The notes beneath the pieces are model-generated. The model made no database searches. It worked only from the letters and a program-made list of their open reading frames with translations, and was not told where the DNA came from. A program made the translations under genes and the position numbers. DNA of 8,633 nt from JACCVL01 sp038233135 (GTDB lineage Bacteria > Actinomycetota > Actinomycetes > Propionibacteriales > Nocardioidaceae). Position 1 is the first letter of the stretch. Every line of letters starts with the position of its first letter. Of this stretch, positions 5,457-8,633 are shown piece by piece. The DNA is taken from assembly GCA_038233135.1 (NCBI GenBank), contig JBBSMN010000131.1:1-8633 (forward strand), given 5' to 3'.

Positions 5457-6968
5457 TCAGGCCGCGGACGGGGCGCCGGTCGGGCGCTTCGTCCACACCA
5501 CGACACCGCCAGCGACGACCAGCAGGCCGAACGCGATCGCCGACAGCGGGAGCACCGGCAGTGCCGACGGTCCCGCGGTCGGGTTGGTCGGCACGTTGCC
5601 ACCGGTGAGCGGGGTGGCCCCGGTCGAGCCGTTGTGCGGCGTGGTGTCCGACCCGGACGTCGGCAGCGCGACGTACGGGAAGGTGTCACCGAACTCGACG
5701 TCGTTGGTGTTCACACCGTCGCCGAGGTCGTTGGGGTTGCCCACGAGCTCGCCCTCCACCACCTGCAGCGAGATGTCGACGACGTCGTCACCCAGCCGGC
5801 GGCCGTTGGGGTAGCCCTGGTTGTCTCCACCGATGACGCCGAGCCGGTTCGGGTTGCTCGACACCGGCGTCGACATGTTCAGCCGCAGCTGCTCGCTGGG
5901 CGCGACACCCTCGGGCTGGTTCAGGCCGTCCACGCCGGTGAGGAACACCGACACCAGGTCGTCCCTGGGCTCGTCGGGCGCCGGGATGCCGTAGATCGCC
6001 TCGATCAGCTGGGGCAGCTCGGGCTTGGTGACGTAGTCGAGGAACTGGGCGTCACCGGACGGCTGGGAGGCGTTGAACCGATCCTTGTCCTTGAGCGGGA
6101 TGACCACCTCGTTGACCAGCGGTGCGCCGAGGCGCGAAACCTGGCGGACCGAGCCGTCGGCGGCGCGGCGGTCGGTGGTCGACCAGATGCCGACGATGGG
6201 GTTCCGCTGCTGGTTGAACCCCTTGGCCAGGGCCTTCTTGTTGATCTGCAACGCGACGGTGTTGACGTTGAAGCCCGCGAGCGTGTCGTCACCGACCTCG
6301 GACAGGTCGCCGCCGTAGAGCAGGTCGAACACCCGCAGGTCGAGGAAGAACGGGTCCTCGGCCTGGCCGGCGTAGACCCGGCCGGAGTTGGCCGCTGGCC
6401 CGTTCCACCGCATGGCCTGGTCGCGGAGCTTGGCGTAGTCGGGCATCGAGGCGTCACCGACGAACGAGGGCGCGACCCGACCGTTCTTGAGCATGACGCT
6501 CGTGCGCTTCGGCGTGATCTTCTTGAGCGTGAACGTCTGGTAGAAGTTCAGGTCGGGGTCGTTGATACTGGTGACCGCGCCGGTGTTGTAGAGGAACGTG
6601 TCCTTGGTGCGGTAGTTGTTCTTGAACGTCCACTGGAACGTACGCTCCGGCGTCGCGTCGCCGTCGTTGTCGACCTTGATGTTGTAGCGCGCATCGGTGG
6701 CGAACGCGTAGAAGTTCGGCCCGCCGGCCGGCTCGGAGAAGGGGAGCCAGTTGGCGATCATCGTCACCTTCTTGCGCCGGTCGGGGCTGGTGAAGGCGTA
6801 GGTGTCGGTGTTGTCGTACTGCGGCAGGCCGGAGATCACCGGTGCCTCCCGGTGGCTGGAGGCCGATGCCCCCTGGCCGCCGAGACCGATCAGACCGGTC
6901 GTGACGAGGACACCCCCGAGGGCCGTCAGTGCGACTGCTGTCCGGCGTGTGCCGGTGGGTGGGCGCAT
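5457..6968 (-). CDS. Secreted, C-terminally membrane-anchored DUF4331 protein, function unknown
   Basis: A 503-residue protein. Residues 1-36 are a signal peptide: Arg-rich start, hydrophobic core around 11-30, and a cleavage site after GASA. The mature protein starts with SSHREAP, the conserved DUF4331 opening, followed by DNTDTYAF (51-58) and the long domain with repeated Asn/Asp-rich loops (VDNDGDATPE, GDDVVDISLQ, EFGDTFPYVALP). A Ser/Thr/Pro/Gly-rich linker (about 425-469) leads to a transmembrane helix (about 473-492) and a short basic tail (TKRP...). There is no true LPXTG signal. So the domain sits outside the cell, tethered to the membrane. The ATG at 6966-6968 has AAAGGAG seven bases upstream and directly precedes the signal peptide; an in-frame extension to 7103 is rejected. 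The biochemical role of DUF4331 is not established. The TPR gene follows and may be a partner. Confidence 0.9.
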   Translation of the reverse strand: MRPPTGTRRTAVALTALGGVLVTTGLIGLGGQGASASSHREAPVISGLPQYDNTDTYAFTSPDRRKKVTMIANWLPFSEPAGGPNFYAFATDARYNIKVDNDGDATPERTFQWTFKNNYRTKDTFLYNTGAVTSINDPDLNFYQTFTLKKITPKRTSVMLKNGRVAPSFVGDASMPDYAKLRDQAMRWNGPAANSGRVYAGQAEDPFFLDLRVFDLLYGGDLSEVGDDTLAGFNVNTVALQINKKALAKGFNQQRNPIVGIWSTTDRRAADGSVRQVSRLGAPLVNEVVIPLKDKDRFNASQPSGDAQFLDYVTKPELPQLIEAIYGIPAPDEPRDDLVSVFLTGVDGLNQPEGVAPSEQLRLNMSTPVSSNPNRLGVIGGDNQGYPNGRRLGDDVVDISLQVVEGELVGNPNDLGDGVNTNDVEFGDTFPYVALPTSGSDTTPHNGSTGATPLTGGNVPTNPTAGPSALPVLPLSAIAFGLLVVAGGVVVWTKRPTGAPSAA

Positions 6969-6975
6969 CGCTGCG

Positions 6976-6982
6976 CTCCTTT
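6976..6982 (-). promoter_or_regulatory. Ribosome-binding site of the DUF4331 gene
   Basis: AAAGGAG lies seven bases upstream of the ATG at 6968. It decides the start in favour of the signal-peptide form over a reading 45 residues longer. Confidence 0.8.
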
Positions 6983-6992
6983 CAACGTAGCG

Positions 6993-7016
6993 ACCCGTGG
7001 GGACACCCGCGGGGAC
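6993..7016. repeat. Tandem 12-bp repeat in the DUF4331 leader
   Basis: ACCCGTGGGGAC (6993-7004) is followed at once by ACCCGCGGGGAC (7005-7016) on the plus strand, one mismatch in twelve. It lies 24-48 bp upstream of the DUF4331 ATG, in the probable 5' untranslated region. GTGAC/GTCAC arms at 7026-7039 add a further short dyad. Role unknown: it may be RNA structure or a repeated protein-binding site. Confidence 0.7.
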
Positions 7017-7071
7017 GGCGGTCCGGTGACCGTCGTCACAGCCGCTTCGTGCCTGCCGACGCGCGAGTTGG

Positions 7072-7099
7072 GTAAAAATGCCGGAAATTCTCAACTTTC
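7072..7099 (-). promoter_or_regulatory. AT-rich stretch, probable promoter region for the DUF4331 gene
   Basis: This is the most AT-rich stretch in the gap between hmgA and the DUF4331 gene (6969-7162), with an A5 run and TTGAGA on the minus strand at 7092-7087. No -10 box with good spacing could be fixed, so only the region is called. It would give a 5' leader of about 70-100 bases. The rest of the 194-bp gap holds the dyad at 7102-7129 and the tandem repeat at 6993-7016. Confidence 0.35.
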
Positions 7100-7101
7100 G
7101 C

Positions 7102-7129
7102 ACCGTGTGTCTGTTTGATCACACACGGT
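7102..7129. promoter_or_regulatory. Perfect 9-bp inverted repeat, operator or hmgA terminator
   Basis: ACCGTGTGT (7102-7110) and ACACACGGT (7121-7129) are perfect inverted copies separated by ten bases. The half-site centres are 19 bp apart, close to two helical turns, which suits a dimeric DNA-binding regulator. It starts 34 bases after the hmgA stop and just upstream of the AT-rich promoter-like stretch of the DUF4331 gene. As RNA it would be a 9-bp hairpin without a U-run, so a terminator is the other possibility. Confidence 0.55.
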
Positions 7130-7162
7130 CGCCAGTCGGAAGGCCGCCGGCAGCAGATCCCC

Positions 7163-8365
7163 TCAGCTCTGGTCGGCGGCCCAGGTCCAGGCGTACGACG
7201 CGTCCTCGCAGGCCGAGCCGCCCTCGCCGACCTCCAGCGGGCGGAAGGTGTCGACCATCACGGCCAGCTCGTCGAAGTAGTCGGCACCCAGCGCCGCCTC
7301 GATCGCGCTCGGCTGCGGGCCGTGGGCGAATCCCCCGGGGTGCAGCGAGATCGACCCCCGGTCGATGCCGGAGCCCTTGCGCGCCTCGTAGTCGCCGTCG
7401 ACGTAGAACATCACCTCGTCGGAGTCCACGTTGGAGTGGAAGTACGGCACCGGGACCGCGAGCGGGTGGTAGTCGACCTTGCGGGGGCAGAAGTTGCACA
7501 CGACGAAACCCGACCCCTCGAACACCTGGTGCACGGGCGGCGGCTGGTGCACCCGCCCGGTGATCGGCTCGAAGTCCGCGACGTTGAAGGTGTGGGGATA
7601 CATGCAGCCGTCCCACCCGACCACGTCGAACGGGTGGGTGGCGTAGGTCAGCCGGGTCCCGACCAGCCCGCTCGGGCCGTTGCCGCGGTGCTTGACCAGC
7701 ACCTCGACGTCGGTGTCGTCGACCAGCAGCGGCTCGGTGGGTCCGTGCAGGTCGCGCTCGCAGTACGGCGAGTGCTCGAGCAGCTGGCCGTAGCGCGAGA
7801 GGTAGCGCCGCGGCGGCGCGATGTGGCTGTTGGCCTCGATCGCGAACGCCCGGGTGGGCCCGGCGGCGGTGTCGGGGAGCCAGCGGTGGGTGGTGGCTCG
7901 CGGCACCAGCACATAGTCGCCGCCGCGGTAGGCGATGGTCCCGAAGACCGTCTCCACCAGACCGCCGCCGGCCTCGATGAAGACGCACTCGTCGCCCACC
8001 GCGTTGCGGTAGAGCGGAGAGGTCTCACCCGCGACGACGTAGCTGATGCGCACGTCGCCGTTGCCGAGCACCAGCCGGCGGCCGGTCACCGGGTCGAGCG
8101 CCTTCGGCTCGTTGTCGTCGAACAGGTCGTGCAAGCGCAGGTGGCGCGGCTTTAGCGGATGGTTGGCCGTGGCGGCGAGGTCGGGCAGGCTCCACTCCTG
8201 GCTGGCGACGATCGCCGACGGCACGCCGCGGTGGTAGAGCAGCGACGAGTCCGAGGAGAAGCCCTCCTCGCCCATCAGCTCTTCGTGGCGAAGCCTGCCC
8301 TCGGCGTCGCGGAACTGGGTGTGCCGCTTGGGCGGCACCTCGCCGATCTGCTGGTAGTGGGTCAT
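7163..8365 (-). CDS. hmgA: Homogentisate 1,2-dioxygenase
   Basis: A 400-residue cupin-fold, Fe(II)-dependent ring-cleaving dioxygenase that opens homogentisate to maleylacetoacetate in tyrosine and phenylalanine breakdown. Aligning by eye with the human enzyme, the iron ligands would be His310 (PYFHSN), Glu317 (SDEVMFY) and His348 (AHGP), with DYEAR (325-329) and SLHPGG (340-345) as flanking landmarks; His273 may match the catalytic base. One extra residue lies between the first two ligands compared with the human protein, and the family HGPD is HGPQ here. The length is at the short end of the usual range. The ATG at 8363-8365 has an excellent GAGGAGG site five bases upstream; a reading to 8584 is rejected because it covers the divergent gene. 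No other gene of the pathway is visible in the window, so a related cupin dioxygenase with another substrate remains possible. Confidence 0.85.
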   Translation of the reverse strand: MTHYQQIGEVPPKRHTQFRDAEGRLRHEELMGEEGFSSDSSLLYHRGVPSAIVASQEWSLPDLAATANHPLKPRHLRLHDLFDDNEPKALDPVTGRRLVLGNGDVRISYVVAGETSPLYRNAVGDECVFIEAGGGLVETVFGTIAYRGGDYVLVPRATTHRWLPDTAAGPTRAFAIEANSHIAPPRRYLSRYGQLLEHSPYCERDLHGPTEPLLVDDTDVEVLVKHRGNGPSGLVGTRLTYATHPFDVVGWDGCMYPHTFNVADFEPITGRVHQPPPVHQVFEGSGFVVCNFCPRKVDYHPLAVPVPYFHSNVDSDEVMFYVDGDYEARKGSGIDRGSISLHPGGFAHGPQPSAIEAALGADYFDELAVMVDTFRPLEVGEGGSACEDASYAWTWAADQS

Positions 8366-8370
8366 CGGTG

Positions 8371-8377
8371 CCTCCTC
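8371..8377 (-). promoter_or_regulatory. Ribosome-binding site of hmgA
   Basis: GAGGAGG lies five bases before the ATG at 8365 and fixes the start of the 400-residue protein. The remaining 43 bp to the divergent gene must hold the hmgA promoter; no clear -10 was found on this strand. Confidence 0.8.
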
Positions 8378-8407
8378 GGGCAACGGCTCGACGCCAGCAC
8401 CATCGGC

Positions 8408-8413
8408 TAGCCT
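8408..8413 (+). promoter_or_regulatory. Candidate leaderless -10 box (TAGCCT) for the gene at 8421
   Basis: TAGCCT fits TANNNT and ends seven bases before the GTG at 8421. No Shine-Dalgarno sequence precedes that GTG. The box overlaps the palindrome GGCTAGCC (8405-8412). No good -35 was seen. Confidence 0.5.
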
Positions 8414-8420
8414 CGCCGAC

Positions 8421-8633
8421 GTGTCAATCCCGGCTGGCATCCCGGCGAGCCTCCTCGGACTCGTGGACGACGCGGCGATCTTCCCACCCGGCAACGCCCC
8501 ACTCCCCGCCGCCGTCGAGGCGCACGGTGGGTACCGGACCGCGTGGTACGCAGACCTCGTCGGCCCGTTCCTGGTCAGCGACACCCGGCTGCCCGGCCTG
8601 GCCCACCTGGTCGATCGCGTCCGTCCGGTCGCA
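8421..8633 (+). CDS. Unrecognised protein, N-terminal 71 codons (partial)
   Basis: An open frame starts at GTG 8421 and runs in frame to the window edge. The translation has a coherent protein look: an amphipathic start (ASLLGLVDDAAIFPPGN, 9-25), then AVEAHGGYRTAWYADLVGPFLVSD (32-55) and LPGLAHLVDRV (58-68). There is no signal peptide, membrane segment or motif I can tie to a family. The DDAAIFPPGNAPLP stretch is reminiscent of hypothetical proteins in actinobacteria, but I cannot name a function. Support for a real gene is the TAGCCT box seven bases upstream, GC-rich third positions in this frame and its divergent placement 55 bp from hmgA. A link to homogentisate breakdown is suggested only by that position. 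Confidence 0.7.
   Translation, partial: MSIPAGIPASLLGLVDDAAIFPPGNAPLPAAVEAHGGYRTAWYADLVGPFLVSDTRLPGLAHLVDRVRPVA

Noticed and set aside
5640..5700. LPXTG-like sortase signal (LPTSG) in the DUF4331 protein
   Set aside because: The motif is not LPXTG, lies tens of residues before the transmembrane helix, and is inside the domain or linker rather than next to the helix.
6969..7103. 45-residue upstream extension of the DUF4331 protein
   Set aside because: It would put a signal peptide in the middle of the protein, and the AAAGGAG site stands before the inner ATG.
5634..7118. Long plus-strand open frame opposite the DUF4331 gene
   Set aside because: Antisense shadow typical of GC-rich DNA; the translation is Val/Gly/Arg-rich without domain features, while the minus strand gives a signal peptide, a known domain and a ribosome-binding site.
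7102..7129. Reading the dyad as a CRP/FNR binding site
   Set aside because: The half-sites and spacing do not fit TGTGA-N6-TCACA; only a loose TGTG/CACA similarity remains.
7115..8155. Long plus-strand open frame opposite hmgA
   Set aside because: Low-complexity Val/Arg/Gly/Glu translation antisense to a clear enzyme gene; no ribosome-binding site or domain.
8366..8584. 73-residue upstream extension of hmgA
   Set aside because: It crosses the divergent gene at 8421 and ignores the strong GAGGAGG site before the ATG at 8365.
1..8633. CRISPR arrays, tRNA or rRNA genes, insertion sequences, phage or defence genes
   Set aside because: No regularly spaced repeats, cloverleaf-like sequence, transposase motif or defence domain could be seen on either strand.

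Overview
The window reads as chromosomal DNA from a high-GC actinobacterium, probably close to Nocardioides or a related Propionibacteriales/mycolate-free lineage. The grounds are very GC-rich third codon positions, several GTG starts, apparent leaderless promoters (TANNNT six or seven bases before a GTG), and a gene order that matches the Mycobacterium tuberculosis pncB1-clpS-DUF2017-mec-cysO-cysM block. The genus is an inference. No tRNA, rRNA, CRISPR, insertion sequence or phage gene was seen, and gene density is near complete; the longest gap is about 150-195 bp.

Left block (1-2090, minus strand), in transcription order: clpS (N-degron adaptor of Clp protease), a DUF2017 gene (ATGA overlap with clpS), then after 71 bp mec (JAMM metallopeptidase), cysO (sulfur carrier ending in Gly-Gly) and cysM (cut by the window edge; TGATG overlap with cysO). 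mec-cysO-cysM is the sulfur-carrier route to cysteine: CysM joins O-phosphoserine to the CysO thiocarboxylate, and Mec releases cysteine from CysO. mec seems to have its own leaderless promoter.

NAD salvage block (2129-4020, plus strand): pncB and pncA, diverging from clpS across only 38 bp and translationally coupled by an ATGA overlap. PncA turns nicotinamide into nicotinate and PncB turns nicotinate into nicotinate mononucleotide (Preiss-Handler route).

Envelope block (4060-6968, minus strand): a secreted, C-terminally membrane-anchored DUF4331 protein followed by a membrane-anchored or exported TPR-like protein, with a perfect 16-bp hairpin between them. This pair has no assigned function and is the least understood part of the window. 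Its upstream region holds a perfect 9-bp dyad, an AT-rich promoter-like stretch and a 12-bp tandem repeat.

Right block (7163-8633): hmgA (homogentisate 1,2-dioxygenase, tyrosine/phenylalanine breakdown) on the minus strand, and, diverging from it across 55 bp, the first 71 codons of an unrecognised plus-strand gene that also looks leaderless.

Nothing here proves a new defence or mobile system. The points most worth checking are the DUF4331/TPR pair and its regulatory sites, the 14-bp tandem repeat that puts stops in all three frames after the DUF2017 gene, and the set of leaderless promoters.
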